A stretch of 64,000 bases of DNA, from the NCBI GenBank assembly GCA_963795485.1, contig CAWCIL010000007.1, positions 186,001 through 250,000 of the forward strand. The letters are read 5' to 3'. This document shows, piece by piece, positions 47,881 to 57,703 of the stretch. The position numbers and the translations under genes are program-made. The notes under the pieces were generated by a model. It worked only from the letters and a program-made list of their open reading frames with translations, was not told where the DNA came from and did no database searches. Source of the stretch: AP-15 sp963795485. GTDB taxonomy: Bacteria; Pseudomonadota; Alphaproteobacteria; ATCC43930; CGMCC-115725. Each line of letters starts with the position of its first letter. Within the stretch, counting starts at the first letter, position 1.

Positions 47881-49030
47881 CTAGCCGGGGGTGCGCGAGG
47901 GGGCGTGGGCGAGGGCGTCGGCGAGGGCGGCGAAGGCCGGGGTCGGCGCCAGCGCGGCGTCGAACGGCAGCGGCCGCGAGGGCAGCCCGTCGGCGCGCCA
48001 TTTCGCCTGGTTGGTCTCGCGGCGGACGATCCAGCTATGCCGGTCCGACAACCCCCAGGTCACCACCATCTTGACCGCGGGCTCGTCGAGCGCGGCATCG
48101 AGAAAGCGGCGGTAGGCGTCGGCGACCAGCTGGTCGCGAACCGCGATGTCGGCCGGCGCGTGCGCGTCGGTGACATCGAGCTCGGTGATCTGAATCTCGA
48201 GGCCGAGCCCGGCGATGTCGGCGAGAAACCGGCGCAGCAGCACCGGCGAAAACGGCGGCCCGCCGACCGAAGTCAGGTGCGCCTGGATGCCGACCGCGTC
48301 GACCGGCGTCCCCGCCCGCCGCATCCGCTCTAGCAGGGCGAGCAGCACCCGGCGGCGGGTTTCCTGGTCGGGGGTGTCGAGCTCGACATCGTATTCGTTG
48401 ACGACGAGCCGGGCCTTGGGGTCGGTTTCCCGCGCGGTGCGATAGGCGAGGTCGAGATATTCGGGACCAAGCGCGTCGAGAAAGACGGCCCTGCGCAGCC
48501 CGTCCGCCCGCCCGTCCTTGGGCGCGATCGGCTCGTTGACCACGTCCCAGCTGTGGATGATGCCGCGATAACGCCCGGCCATGGCGCGTATCCGCGCGAC
48601 CACCGCGCTGCGCTGCGCCTCGCGACTGGGCAGCGTGCAGAAACCAATCGGGCGTGCGGTAATACCACAACAGATTATGGCCGCGCAGCGCGAGCCCGCC
48701 TTCGACGGCGAAACCGGCGACCGTGTCGGCTGGGCGGTAATCGTCGTCTCCGGGCGTTCCCCGGTTCATGTCCCGCCATTTCATGTCGTTTTCCGGCACG
48801 ACGAGGCCGGCCTGCGCCAGCACCAGCGCGACAAAGGCGGGATCGCCGGTGATTTGCCTCGCCGAGATCGCGGTTCCGTAGAGGAGGCCCTTGGCCGCGG
48901 CGAGGCGGCGCAGCGTCTCGGTCTCGGCTGCCTGCGCTGGCGTAAAGGCCGAGGCGGCGAGCATCGCCACGCCGCCAGCCAGAACCTGGCGTCGCCGCGG
49001 GCCGCGGCCCCCAAACCGTGCCTCGCTCAC
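47881..49030 (-). CDS. endo-1,4-beta-xylanase, glycoside hydrolase family 10 (Tat-exported; one frameshift near 48640)
   Basis: A secreted (beta/alpha)8 xylanase of about 382 codons. The N-terminus has a twin-arginine signal (GPRRRQVLAGGVAMLAASAF) ending at AQAAE. GH10 markers are VVPENDMKWRD, GHNLLWYY, the acid/base Glu in WDVVNEPI and the nucleophile Glu in QITELDVTD. The frame changes by +1 near 48635-48645, between TPDWFLHA and LPSREAQRSAVVARIRAM. GTG 49030 overlaps the TPR gene stop (GTGA). Tat export and a lone GH10 gene suggest scavenging of plant xylan fragments, though no xylose genes are nearby. Confidence 0.9.
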
Positions 49031-49920
49031 CGCGGTACCCCCTTGCCGGTCGGCGCGTCCGGTGGGAGCGCGCCGTCGCCCTGCGCCAGGCGCTCGAGAT
49101 TGGAGCGCGCGGCCATGTCTTCCGGGGTGCCCGGAGCGACCTCGCCGACCCTTTCCCAGTCGCGCCGGGCGCCGGCGGAATCGCCTTCGAGGCGGCGGAT
49201 ATTGCCGCTCTCGAGCAATGCGGCGGGCGAATGCGGTGCCAGCGCCAATGCCTTGTCGATGTCGGCGCGCGCTGGGTCGAGGCGGTCGAGGGCGCGATAG
49301 GCCGCAGCGCGATAGATCAGCGCGTCGACCCGGTCGGGACGGGTCTTCAGCACCTGGTCGAGATCGGCGACAGCTCGGTCAAGATAGCCGGCCGAGTCGG
49401 CAGCTTCGGCGCGGTCGATCAACAGCTCGGGGTCGCCCGGCTGCAAGGCCACCGCCGCACCCGCCGCGGCATAGGCCCGCACCGGGTCGCCGGCCAACAG
49501 CCAAGCCTGCCCGGCCTGGTCGAGCAGGTCGGCGCGCAACGCCGCCGGCGCCGTCGTCATCGCCTTGACCAAGGCCTGCATCCGGGTCGCGCCCTCTTGG
49601 TATTTGCCGAGCGTGATCAGCGCGACCGCGGCGCAATGAAGGGCCGGATGGGCCCCGCCGCGCGCCAGCCACGACTGCGCCAGGCGCTGCGCCGCGTGCG
49701 GGTTCTCCTTGGCGAGCTTCATGCAGCGCGCATAAGTCTCGGCATCGGCCTCGGCCGAGCGCGGCGCCGCCCCTCCGGGCTGGGCCGCTTCGGGCTGGGC
49801 CGCTTCGGGCTGGACGACGGGGCCGGCCGGGTGCGCCGCTGCATTGGCGCCGACCAGCAGCAGCGATGAGAGCACATAGAGAGACCGGCTTCCCCGGTGC
49901 CGGTCAGAGCCTGTCCGCAT
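49027..49920 (-). CDS. secreted TPR-repeat protein
   Basis: A 297-residue exported protein. A signal-like N-terminus (SLYVLSSLLLVGANAAAH) is followed by a Pro/Gln/Glu-rich linker and at least five tetratricopeptide-like helix pairs from about residue 65 to 285 (for example PELLIDRAEAADSAGYLDRAVADLDQVLKTRP and PARADIDKALALAPHSPAALLESGNIRRLEGD). TPR domains bind other proteins; no partner is obvious. Its stop overlaps the xylanase start by four bases (GTGA), so the two genes are co-translated. Start ATG 49920 directly follows a G-rich site. Confidence 0.78.
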   Translation of the reverse strand: MRTGSDRHRGSRSLYVLSSLLLVGANAAAHPAGPVVQPEAAQPEAAQPGGAAPRSAEADAETYARCMKLAKENPHAAQRLAQSWLARGGAHPALHCAAVALITLGKYQEGATRMQALVKAMTTAPAALRADLLDQAGQAWLLAGDPVRAYAAAGAAVALQPGDPELLIDRAEAADSAGYLDRAVADLDQVLKTRPDRVDALIYRAAAYRALDRLDPARADIDKALALAPHSPAALLESGNIRRLEGDSAGARRDWERVGEVAPGTPEDMAARSNLERLAQGDGALPPDAPTGKGVPR

Positions 49921-50090
49921 CCCCTCGCCCCCTATCGCCGCCGCCCTCTGCGCCGCGGCGTCGGCATAGCACGCCGCGCCGCCCCCGCACCGCACCGCGC
50001 GGCAATGGGGCGCACCCGGCATTGGCGCGCAAACGCGCAAGACGGTACGATCGGGGCTGCCTTGTCCAGTTTCGTGGGTTGCGCATCGTT

Positions 50091-51368
50091 TTGACCCTTG
50101 ACCTCGGTCGCCTCTTTCCGGGCGGGATCGGCAATGCCGGCCTCGCTTTTGCCCATCGCAACTACCGCATCTATGCGAGCGGCAACGCGGTGTCCTTGGT
50201 CGGCATTTGGATGCAGCGGGTGTCGGTCGGTTGGCTCGCCTGGACCCTGACCCATTCCGGCGCCTGGCTCGGCATCGTCTCGATGGCCGAATTTTTTCCG
50301 GTGGTGTTTTTGAGCCCGCTCGCCGGCACTCTTGCCGACCGCCGCGACCGGGTCAGGATCATTCGGGTGACGCAGATCGCCGGCAGCGTCGAGGCCTGCC
50401 TGCTGGCCGTCCTGGTCTACACCGGGGCGATCTCGATCTGGCTGCTGTTCGCGCTGACCTTTCTGCTCGGGGTGTTCAACGCGATGGCCCAGCCGGCGCG
50501 GCTGGCGCTGATCCCGACGCTGGTCGACCGGCCGGCATTGGCCCCGGCCCTGGCGGTCAACGCAATCATCTTCAACGCCGCGCGCTTTGTCGGGCCGGCC
50601 GTCGCCGGGATCGTCATCGCCAGGGTCAGCGTCGCCGCCGCCTTCGCCGTCAACGCCGTCACCTATATCGTCTTTCTGGTGGCGATGGCCAATCTGCGCG
50701 GGATCCCGGCGTTGCCGGTGGCGGCGGCACAGAGCGTGCTGCGGGCTTCGGTCGAGGCCTTCGGCTATGCCAGCCGCCATCCCGGCATCGCGCCGATGCT
50801 GCTGCTGTTCACGGTGACGACGATCGGTACGCGCGGCTTTGTCGAGCTGTTCCCGGGGTTTGCCGACCGCGTCTTCGGGCGCGGGCCGGAGGGCTTGTCG
50901 ATGCTGACCTCGACGGTCGGTCTCGGCGCCATCTGCGGCGGCGCCTGGCTCCTGGTGCGGCCGGGGATCGCCGGGCTGACCGGCGTCGTCCTCGGCAACA
51001 CCCTGGTTATTTCGCTGGCGATCCTGGCTTTCACCGCGACCGACCGGTTCTATGTGGCGTTGCCCTGCGTGTTTCTCGCCGGGGGCGCGATGACGATCAC
51101 CGGGATCGGCGCCCAGACCCTGATCCAGGCCGCGGTCGAGATCGGCATGCGCGGCCGCATCATGGCGCTTTACGGCATGATCTTTCGCGCCGGCCCGGCA
51201 TTGGGCGCGGTGCTGATGGGTTCGTTGAGCGAGCGCTTCGGGCTGCGCCTGCCGCTCGCCATCGGCGCGATCCTCTCCTGCGGCTTCTGGGCGCTGACCT
51301 GGCTCAAGCAAAAGCGCATCGCCGAGACCCTCGAAGCCGACCCGGCCATTGCCGGCGTGCAGGATTAA
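50091..51368 (+). CDS. MFS transporter, DHA3/enterobactin-exporter type
   Basis: A 12-helix major-facilitator efflux protein (about 425 residues). The N-terminus FAHRNYRIYASGNAVSLVGIWMQRVSVGWLAW and the cytoplasmic loop SPLAGTLADRRDRVRI are typical of the MFS_3/EntS-like family, and helices continue to the final LSCGFWALTWLK. Start is uncertain; TTG 50091 is the best fit since upstream frame bases lack hydrophobic or conserved sequence. Its TAA overlaps the next ATG (TAATG), suggesting coupling to the SDR. Substrate unknown. Confidence 0.82.
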   Translation: MTLDLGRLFPGGIGNAGLAFAHRNYRIYASGNAVSLVGIWMQRVSVGWLAWTLTHSGAWLGIVSMAEFFPVVFLSPLAGTLADRRDRVRIIRVTQIAGSVEACLLAVLVYTGAISIWLLFALTFLLGVFNAMAQPARLALIPTLVDRPALAPALAVNAIIFNAARFVGPAVAGIVIARVSVAAAFAVNAVTYIVFLVAMANLRGIPALPVAAAQSVLRASVEAFGYASRHPGIAPMLLLFTVTTIGTRGFVELFPGFADRVFGRGPEGLSMLTSTVGLGAICGGAWLLVRPGIAGLTGVVLGNTLVISLAILAFTATDRFYVALPCVFLAGGAMTITGIGAQTLIQAAVEIGMRGRIMALYGMIFRAGPALGAVLMGSLSERFGLRLPLAIGAILSCGFWALTWLKQKRIAETLEADPAIAGVQD

Positions 51369-52234
51369 TGACCGGACACCTGTTCTGCTTCGGCCTCGGC
51401 TACAGCGCGCAAGCGCTGGCACGGCTGGTCGCCATACAAGGGTGGAAGGTGGCGGGGACCTGCCGCAGCGCCGCGACGGCGGCCGCTCTGCGTCAGGCCG
51501 GGTACCGGGCCGAGCTGTTCGACCGCGACCGGCCGCTTGCACCGGCCGCGATCGGCGGCGCCACCCATGTGCTGGTGTCGGTCCCGCCTGACCCGATCGG
51601 CGACCCGGCGCTCGACCGCCACGGCGACGACATCGCGGCACTGCCGGGCCTGGCCTGGCTCGGCTATCTGTCGACGACCGGCGTCTACGGCGACCGCGGC
51701 GGCGGCTGGGTCGACGAGGTCTCCGCCTTGCTGCCGGGCGGCGAACGCGGGCGCCGCCGGGTCATGGCCGAGGCCGGCTGGCTCGATCTGTGGCGCCGCC
51801 GCGGCGTGCCGGTCCACATCTTTCGGCTGGCCGCCATCTATGGTCCCGGCCGCAGCCCGTTCGCGGCATTGCGCGCCGGCACCGCCAGGCGCATCGACAA
51901 GCCCGGTCAGGTGTTCTCGCGCATCCATGTCGAGGATCTGGCGCGGGTGCTGTGCGCCTCGATGTCGCAGCCGCGGCCGGGCGCGGTCTACAATGTCTGC
52001 GACGACGAGCCCGCGGCACCCGAGGCGGTGGTAGCCCATGCCGCGGCACTGCTCGGGTTGCCGGCGCCGCCGCTGGTCCCGCTCGCCGAAGCCGGGCTGT
52101 CGGCGATGGCGCGGAGCTTTTACGACGACAACAAGCGGGTCGGCAACGCGTTGATCAGGAGCGAGCTCGGGGTGGCGCTGCGCTATCCCGATTATCGCGC
52201 CGGGCTCGCCGCAATCCTCGCCGCCGAGCCTTGA
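51368..52234 (+). CDS. YeeZ-like NAD(P)-binding SDR protein
   Basis: A 288-residue atypical short-chain dehydrogenase. The nucleotide-binding FGLGYSAQALARLV (residues 7-20) is the GxGYxx variant seen in YeeZ-type proteins. THVLVSVPPDPIGDP, YLSTTGVYGDRGGGWVDE and the RLAAIYGPGRSP segment match this family, but no canonical YxxxK is clear (the Tyr in GVYGDR is a candidate). Family members are annotated as NAD(P)-dependent epimerases of unknown substrate. Coupled to the MFS transporter by a one-base overlap. Confidence 0.75.
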   Translation: MTGHLFCFGLGYSAQALARLVAIQGWKVAGTCRSAATAAALRQAGYRAELFDRDRPLAPAAIGGATHVLVSVPPDPIGDPALDRHGDDIAALPGLAWLGYLSTTGVYGDRGGGWVDEVSALLPGGERGRRRVMAEAGWLDLWRRRGVPVHIFRLAAIYGPGRSPFAALRAGTARRIDKPGQVFSRIHVEDLARVLCASMSQPRPGAVYNVCDDEPAAPEAVVAHAAALLGLPAPPLVPLAEAGLSAMARSFYDDNKRVGNALIRSELGVALRYPDYRAGLAAILAAEP

Positions 52235-52319
52235 GGCTTGCCGAGGCGGCAGGCTTCGGCAAGGTCGGGCCAATTCGCGACGTCGCCGGCGACCGTGACC
52301 GGCTTGGGAGGAAAGGCTG

Positions 52320-53390
52320 ATGACGACGTACAATGTGCTGATTCTCGGGGCGTCCTACGGCTCGCTGCTGGCGACCAAGCTGCTGTTCGGCGGTCACAAG
52401 ATAACCATGGTGTGCCTGCCCGCCGAGATCGAGGCGTTCAACCGCGACGGCGCCCGGGTGCGGATGCCGATCCGCGGCAGAAAGGACCCGGTCGAGCTCG
52501 ACTCGCGCAAGCTGCCGGGCAGCCTGCGGGCGGCCGGTCCCGGCGAGGTCAAGCCCGCCGATTTCGATCTGGTGGCGCTGGCGATGCAGGAGCCGCAATA
52601 CCGCTCGCCCGGCGTGCGCGAGCTCCTGGACGCGGTCGCCAAGGCCAAGCGGCCCTGCATGTCGATCATGAACATGCCGCCGATGCCGTATCTGAAGCGC
52701 ATCCCCGGCCTTGCGACCGACCCGTTGAAGGCCTGCTTCACCGATGCCGGCGTCTGGGACAATTTCGAGCCCGGCCTGGTGAGCTTGTGCAGCCCGGACC
52801 CGCAGGCCATTCGGCCGCCCGGCGAAAAGATCAACGTGCTGCAGGTCACCTTGCCGACCAACTTCAAGGTGGCCCGCTTCGACTCCGACAAATCGACCGC
52901 GATGCTGCAGCAGATGGCGGCCGATATCGACGCGGCTCGCTGGGATACCGGCGATGGCCGGATCGAATTGCCGGTCAAGCTCAGGGTCCATGATTCGATT
53001 TTCGTGCCGTTGGCCAAATGGGCGATGCTGCTGACCGGCAACTACCGCTGCGTCCAGAAGGATCGCGCGATCGACATCAACGACGCGGTGCATGCCGACG
53101 TGAACGCATCGCGCTCGGTCTACGATTTTGTCTGCGCGGTCTGCGAGAAGATGGGTGCGGCCCCGGACGATCTGGTGCCGTTCGAGAAGTACGCCGCCGC
53201 GGCGCGCGACCTGGTGCGGCCGTCCTCGGCCGCGCGCGCGCTGTTCAACGGCGCGCCCAATATCGAGCGCACCGACCGGCTGGTGCAGATGATCGCGGCG
53301 CAATACGGCATGCGCAACGCCATCGTCGACGAGACGGTGGCGACGGTCGACGCCCGGCTGGCGAGCAACCGCAAGGCGGCGGCCGCCTGA
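52320..53390 (+). CDS. ketopantoate reductase-like (ApbA/PanE fold) protein
   Basis: A 356-residue NAD(P)-binding protein with LILGASYGSLLATKLLFGGH at the N-terminus in place of the canonical GxGxxG, then FDLVALAMQEPQY and a helical C-terminal domain. Overall architecture is that of the ApbA/PanE family, but catalytic Lys/Glu residues of true PanE are not obvious, and length is about 50 residues above usual. A strong GGGAGG site precedes ATG 52320. It may reduce an alpha-keto or 2-oxo substrate of the adjoining catabolic genes. Confidence 0.68.
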   Translation: MTTYNVLILGASYGSLLATKLLFGGHKITMVCLPAEIEAFNRDGARVRMPIRGRKDPVELDSRKLPGSLRAAGPGEVKPADFDLVALAMQEPQYRSPGVRELLDAVAKAKRPCMSIMNMPPMPYLKRIPGLATDPLKACFTDAGVWDNFEPGLVSLCSPDPQAIRPPGEKINVLQVTLPTNFKVARFDSDKSTAMLQQMAADIDAARWDTGDGRIELPVKLRVHDSIFVPLAKWAMLLTGNYRCVQKDRAIDINDAVHADVNASRSVYDFVCAVCEKMGAAPDDLVPFEKYAAAARDLVRPSSAARALFNGAPNIERTDRLVQMIAAQYGMRNAIVDETVATVDARLASNRKAAAA

Positions 53391-53408
53391 TCTCGCCCGG
53401 CTGCTGCG

Positions 53409-53432
53409 GCGGCGGTCGCTCGCCACCGCCGC
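53409..53432 (+). terminator. hairpin after the ketopantoate reductase-like gene
   Basis: GCGGCGGT and ACCGCCGC form an 8-bp stem with an 8-base loop, 18 bases after the gene stop. A second, weaker GC-rich inverted repeat lies at about 53490-53520. No U-tract follows, so this is only a possible terminator. Confidence 0.35.
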
Positions 53433-53588
53433 GACCCGCGGCGAGGCAGGGCCGCCCGCTGGCCGCCCGGGTTGCGCGTGGCCGATAGCCGACCGGCGGC
53501 AGCGGCGGTTGACCGCCCGTCGGTGGCAGCATAATCGTCGGATTCGAAAGAATTATCCGGACGCCCAACGGCGCCGTGAGGAGGAATG

Positions 53589-55010
53589 ATGCCTGGTTCG
53601 ACGTCCGAAGACCTGCTGTCGCTGTTCGACGGCGCGCCGCTCAACCGCCGCTATTGGGCGGCCTTCGCGGTACTGGCCGCGATCACCGTCCTCGAATTCT
53701 TCGATTTCTCGGTCGTCGCTTTCCTGCTCGCCGTGGTCGGGCCGCAGTGGCACCTGACCTATGGGCAATCGGCTCTGATCCTCTACAGCGGCGGTGTCGG
53801 CGCGATCGTCGGCGCGCTGCTTTTCGGCAGTCTGTCGGACGCCTGGGGCCGCAAGACGCAGATGATCATCGGCACCTTTATTTGCGGATTCGGTGCGGCG
53901 CTGATCGGCTTTGTTCCAAACGGCGCCTGGCAGATCTTCGGGCTGTTGCGCTTTGTCGTCGGCGTTGGGCTGGCGGCGGCGGTGGTCCCGGCGCTGACCA
54001 TGCTGGTCGAGCTGACGCCGACCCGGCACCGGACCTCGGTGACGAGCTTTTTTGTCGTGTTCGCGACCGCGGGCGGGCTGGTCGCCTCGGCGACTTCGGC
54101 GGCGCTGCTGGCGGCGATCGGCTGGCGCGGCATGGCCATGCTCGGCATATCGGTCACCGTGGTCGGGTTGATGGCCGCGTTGTTCGTTCCCGAATCGGTG
54201 CGTTGGCTGACCGCAAAGGGCCGCTTTGCCGAGGCCCGCGCCGAGGTGGCAAAGCATCTCGGCCTGCCGCTGCGCTCGGTGCCGCTGCCGACGACGATGC
54301 CGGCTAAGGCGCCGAGCGGCAGGCTCTCGGAGCTTCTCTCGCAGCCGCGGCACTTTTGCGAGACCCTGCTGATCTGGGGCGGCGCCGCGACGGCGGCCTA
54401 CGGCGTTTATCTATGGGGGCCGACGGTGATCTCGCTATTGCTGAAGATTCCGGTGCCCCAGGCCGCCAAATATTTCATCTTTGTCGCCGGTGCCGGAATT
54501 GTCGGCAAAATCGTCGTCTCGCTGGTGGTGCCGTTCATCGGCCGCCGGCTGCTCGGCATCGTGTGGGGCTTTGGCGGCGTCGCCGCACTCGCCTGTGTCG
54601 GCTTCAGCGGCAGCACCTTCGTCGGCGGCGTGCCGCTGATCGTCGTGCTGATGTGCGCTTCGACGTTCTGCATCGACGGCAGCTTTTCGAACCTGGCGCC
54701 GTATACGGTCGAGAGCTACGGGGTGCGTCTCGGTGCGCGCTCTTCGGGTCTCGGCCAGACCGCGAACGGCGTCGGAAAGATTCTCGGGCCGCTGAGCCTG
54801 GCGCTGATCGCCGGCACCAGCAACATCGTCTCGCCCAAGGCGACCGAAAGCGCCTTAATGCCGGCTTTCCTGTTTCTGGCCTTCGGCATGCTGCTGGTGG
54901 CGCTGTCCTTCACCTTTCTCGGGCGCGAGACGCATGGCCGCCCGATCGGGTTAGGCGAGGACGATCGCACGCCGCGCCGGCCGGTGGTGCTCGGCGCCGA
55001 GACGCGGTGA
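53589..55010 (+). CDS. MFS transporter, aromatic-acid:H+ symporter (AAHS)-like
   Basis: A 12-helix transporter of about 473 residues. The first helices EFFDFSVVAFLLAVVGPQWHL and GALLFGSLSDAWGRKTQM, with the D-R/K cytoplasmic loop signature, and the ESVRWLTAKGRFAEARAEV linker between halves are typical of AAHS/sugar-porter-like symporters such as those for benzoate or vanillate. GAGGAGGA precedes two tandem ATGs (53586, 53589); the second has better spacing. It stands alone between the reductase-like gene and the convergent carbamoylase. A role in importing an aromatic or small organic acid is inferred. Confidence 0.85.
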   Translation: MPGSTSEDLLSLFDGAPLNRRYWAAFAVLAAITVLEFFDFSVVAFLLAVVGPQWHLTYGQSALILYSGGVGAIVGALLFGSLSDAWGRKTQMIIGTFICGFGAALIGFVPNGAWQIFGLLRFVVGVGLAAAVVPALTMLVELTPTRHRTSVTSFFVVFATAGGLVASATSAALLAAIGWRGMAMLGISVTVVGLMAALFVPESVRWLTAKGRFAEARAEVAKHLGLPLRSVPLPTTMPAKAPSGRLSELLSQPRHFCETLLIWGGAATAAYGVYLWGPTVISLLLKIPVPQAAKYFIFVAGAGIVGKIVVSLVVPFIGRRLLGIVWGFGGVAALACVGFSGSTFVGGVPLIVVLMCASTFCIDGSFSNLAPYTVESYGVRLGARSSGLGQTANGVGKILGPLSLALIAGTSNIVSPKATESALMPAFLFLAFGMLLVALSFTFLGRETHGRPIGLGEDDRTPRRPVVLGAETR

Positions 55011-55037
55011 AGGGTGCGCAGGAGATTACGGGGCCGC

Positions 55038-56267
55038 TTACCTTCCCGTGCGCAAGATACGCGCCGCCGCGGCGGCGAAGACCTGCGCGCCGAGCACGAT
55101 GTCGTCTTCGCGAGTGTCCTCGGCCCAGTGGTGGCTGATGCCGCCGATGCTGGGGATGAACATCATCGCCGCCGGCATGCGCTCCGACAGGATCGCGGCG
55201 TCATGGCCGGCGGCACTGGGCATCCGCATGTGCCGGCCCGGTGCCAGGTCCTGCGCCGCCGCCTCGATGACGGCCTGAAAGCTCGGGTCCATCGGCCGCG
55301 GCTCGGTGCGTCCGATCGGCTCGATCTGGCAGCGACAGGGGCCGGCGCGGTCGGCTTCGGCGGCGAGGTCGCGCAGATTCTGCTCGAACAGATCGAGGCG
55401 CTCGGGATCGGTATCGCGGAACTGCACCTGCATCTCGGCTCGGCCGGGAACGACCGAGGGCGCGTTCGGCTCCAGCAGCATGCGGCCGATCGTCCACACC
55501 GTGCGCGGCGCGGCGATCCCCGGGAAACGGTCGTGGATGCGCGCGGCGAGCCGCACCATGGCGACCCCGGCATCCTTGCGCCGCACCATGCGCGTCGTGC
55601 CGGCATGGTTCTGCTCGCCGGCCAGAATCAGCCGGAAATTGCGGATGCCGACGATCGCTTCGACGACACCGATGCGCAGGCCGGCCGCATCGAGCGTGTC
55701 GCCCTGCTCGATGTGCGCTTCGAGATAGCCAACATGGCGGCCGGGTTCGATTTGATCGCGCGGCCGGCCGGCGAATCCGGCATCGACCAGCGCCTGCCGC
55801 AGCGACATCCCGGAGTCGCGCCCGGTCGCGCAATCAATCTCGTCCTCGCCGAGCGCACCGACAAACGAGCGGCTGCCGAGATAGCCGCCGAAATGGCCTT
55901 CCTCGTCGGCCCAGGCGGCGACCTCGACGCCGAGCCCGGCGCAAAGGGGATCGGCGGCAAAGGCGCGGGCGAGCTCGAGCCCGTAGATCACGCCCAAGGC
56001 GCCGTCGAGCCAGCCGCCATAGGGCTGGGTCTCGCTGTGCGAGCCGACGAGGAGGCGCCCCCGCGCCCGGGGATCGCGGCCGATGACGTTGCCGATGCCG
56101 TCGATCGCAGCGTCGAGCCCGGCCTCGCGCAGCCGGCCGGCGAGCCAATGGCGCGACGCGACATCGACCGGCGAATAAGTCGGACGGTGAACGCCGGTCT
56201 TGTAACGGCCAAATTCGGCGAGCCGCCTCAGGTCGGCGACGACGCGCGCTCCATCGATGCTCGGCAT
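55038..56267 (-). CDS. M20 family hydantoinase/carbamoylase (N-carbamoyl amino acid amidohydrolase type)
   Basis: A 409-residue dinuclear metal amidohydrolase. The metal ligands appear as GSHSETQPYGGWLDGALG (His/Asp), AWADEEGHFGG (Glu pair), HIEQGDTL (His) and the final SAAGHDA...IGGISHHWAE (His). The dimerisation lid lies about residues 210-325. These enzymes hydrolyse N-carbamoyl-L-amino acids, beta-ureidopropionate or allantoate; the two SHSET differences from the common SHLDT may alter substrate. ATG 56267 lies about 100 bases from the divergent M81 gene start, suggesting a shared control region. Confidence 0.88.
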   Translation of the reverse strand: MPSIDGARVVADLRRLAEFGRYKTGVHRPTYSPVDVASRHWLAGRLREAGLDAAIDGIGNVIGRDPRARGRLLVGSHSETQPYGGWLDGALGVIYGLELARAFAADPLCAGLGVEVAAWADEEGHFGGYLGSRSFVGALGEDEIDCATGRDSGMSLRQALVDAGFAGRPRDQIEPGRHVGYLEAHIEQGDTLDAAGLRIGVVEAIVGIRNFRLILAGEQNHAGTTRMVRRKDAGVAMVRLAARIHDRFPGIAAPRTVWTIGRMLLEPNAPSVVPGRAEMQVQFRDTDPERLDLFEQNLRDLAAEADRAGPCRCQIEPIGRTEPRPMDPSFQAVIEAAAQDLAPGRHMRMPSAAGHDAAILSERMPAAMMFIPSIGGISHHWAEDTREDDIVLGAQVFAAAAARILRTGR

Positions 56268-56370
56268 GCTGGTTTGGCCTCGAGCGTGGCGATCAGCCGA
56301 AGACTAGCCTAGGATCGCGCCTTACGGAAACCGCCCCAGGTGCCCGCTGCCCGATCCTTCCCCGCCGCGC

Positions 56371-57670
56371 GTGGCGCTGCTCGGCTTTTCGATCGAGTGC
56401 AACAAATTTGCGCCGGCGGCGACGAAGGCGCATTTCCTGGCGCGCACCTATCTCGAAGGCGACGCGATCCCGGCCGAGGCGCGCGCGCCAGCCCCGGTCA
56501 TGCTGGCCGAGACGCCGGGCTTTGTCGCCGCGATGGACGCTTCGGGCCCCTGGGTTCCGGTCGGCATAGCGCTCGCCATGACCGAGCCCAACGGCCCGGT
56601 CGAGCATTCGTTTTTCATCGAGCTGCTCGATACGATCGAGCGGCGGCTCACGGCCGCGATGCCGGTCGACGCCGTCTATATCTGCTCGCACGGCGCCGGG
56701 CTGACGACCGAGGAGGACGACCCCGACGCGATGCTGTTCGAGCGGGTGCGGGCGATCGTCGGCCCGGACGTGCCGATCGCCGCGACGCTCGACCTGCACG
56801 CCAACGTTTCCCCCCGCATGGTGCGCTCGATCGACGCCTTTATCGGCTACCGCACCAACCCGCATCTCGACATGCGCGAGCGCGGCGCCGAGGCGGCGGC
56901 GGCGATCCGCGAGATGCTGGCGGGCCTGAAACCGCAGACCGCCTTTATCCGCCTGCCGATCGTGCCGCCGACGGTGACGATGCTGACCGCTTCCGGCCCC
57001 TATGCCGAGATGATCGACCTCGGCCAACGGCGGATGAGTCCGGAGATCCTGAACGTGTCGGTGATGGGCGGGTTCGCCTTTGCCGATACCGCCGACAATG
57101 GCCTCACCGTGGTCGTGGCCGCGCGGCGCGACAAGGGCGCGGCCGAGGCGCTGGCACGCGAGATCGCCCGGCTCGGCTGGGCCAACCGGGCGCGGTTCAC
57201 CCCGCGACTGACGCCGCTCGACGAGGCGGTGGAACGGGCCCTGGCGGCCGGACGGGACATGTCGCTGCCGGCATTGGCCTTTGCCGACGTCGCCGACAAC
57301 CCTGGCGGCGGCGGGCGCGGCAACACGACCTTTCTGCTGCGCGCGTTCTGCGAGGCCGGCGCTCGGGCGATGCGCGGCGTTGCGGGTCGGCGGCGTGACG
57401 GTCGTCGTCGTGTCGCACCGGGTGCAATGCGCCGACCCGATCTTTTTCGAGATGATGGGGCTCGATATCGGCGCCGCGCGTGCGGTCGCGGTCAAGTCGC
57501 GCGGCCATTTCCGCGGCGGCTTCGACGAGTTCTTCGGCCCCGCAGAGATCGTCGAGGGCGATCTGCCGGGCCTGACCTCGCCGATGCTGAACCGCTTTGC
57601 CTGGACGCGGCTGCCGCGCCCGGTCATCCCGCTCGACGACAACGTCGAATGGCCGAGGCAGGCGAGCTGA
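56371..57670 (+). CDS. M81 family (MlrC-like) metallopeptidase with frameshift and internal gap near 57380
   Basis: Related to MlrC, which cleaves linearised microcystin. The N-terminal DUF1485 domain includes GFSIECNKFAPA, CSHGAGLTTEEDD and ATLDLHANVS (metal ligands), and DADLGDTADNG-type FADTADNGLTVVV. The C-terminal domain (ALRVGGVTVVVVSHRVQ, DPIFFEMMGLDIGAARAVAVKSRGHFR, PVIPLDD) is in another frame. One base is extra at about 57370-57385, and about 60 residues normally present between FLLRAFCEAGA and ALRVGG are absent, so total length is about 433 rather than the usual about 490-500 codons. Whether this is a real deletion or an assembly collapse is not clear. GTG 56371 is the start. Confidence 0.82.
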
Positions 57671-57703
57671 ACTAGCCCTGCCGTGGCGCGGCCACACCCC
57701 CGA

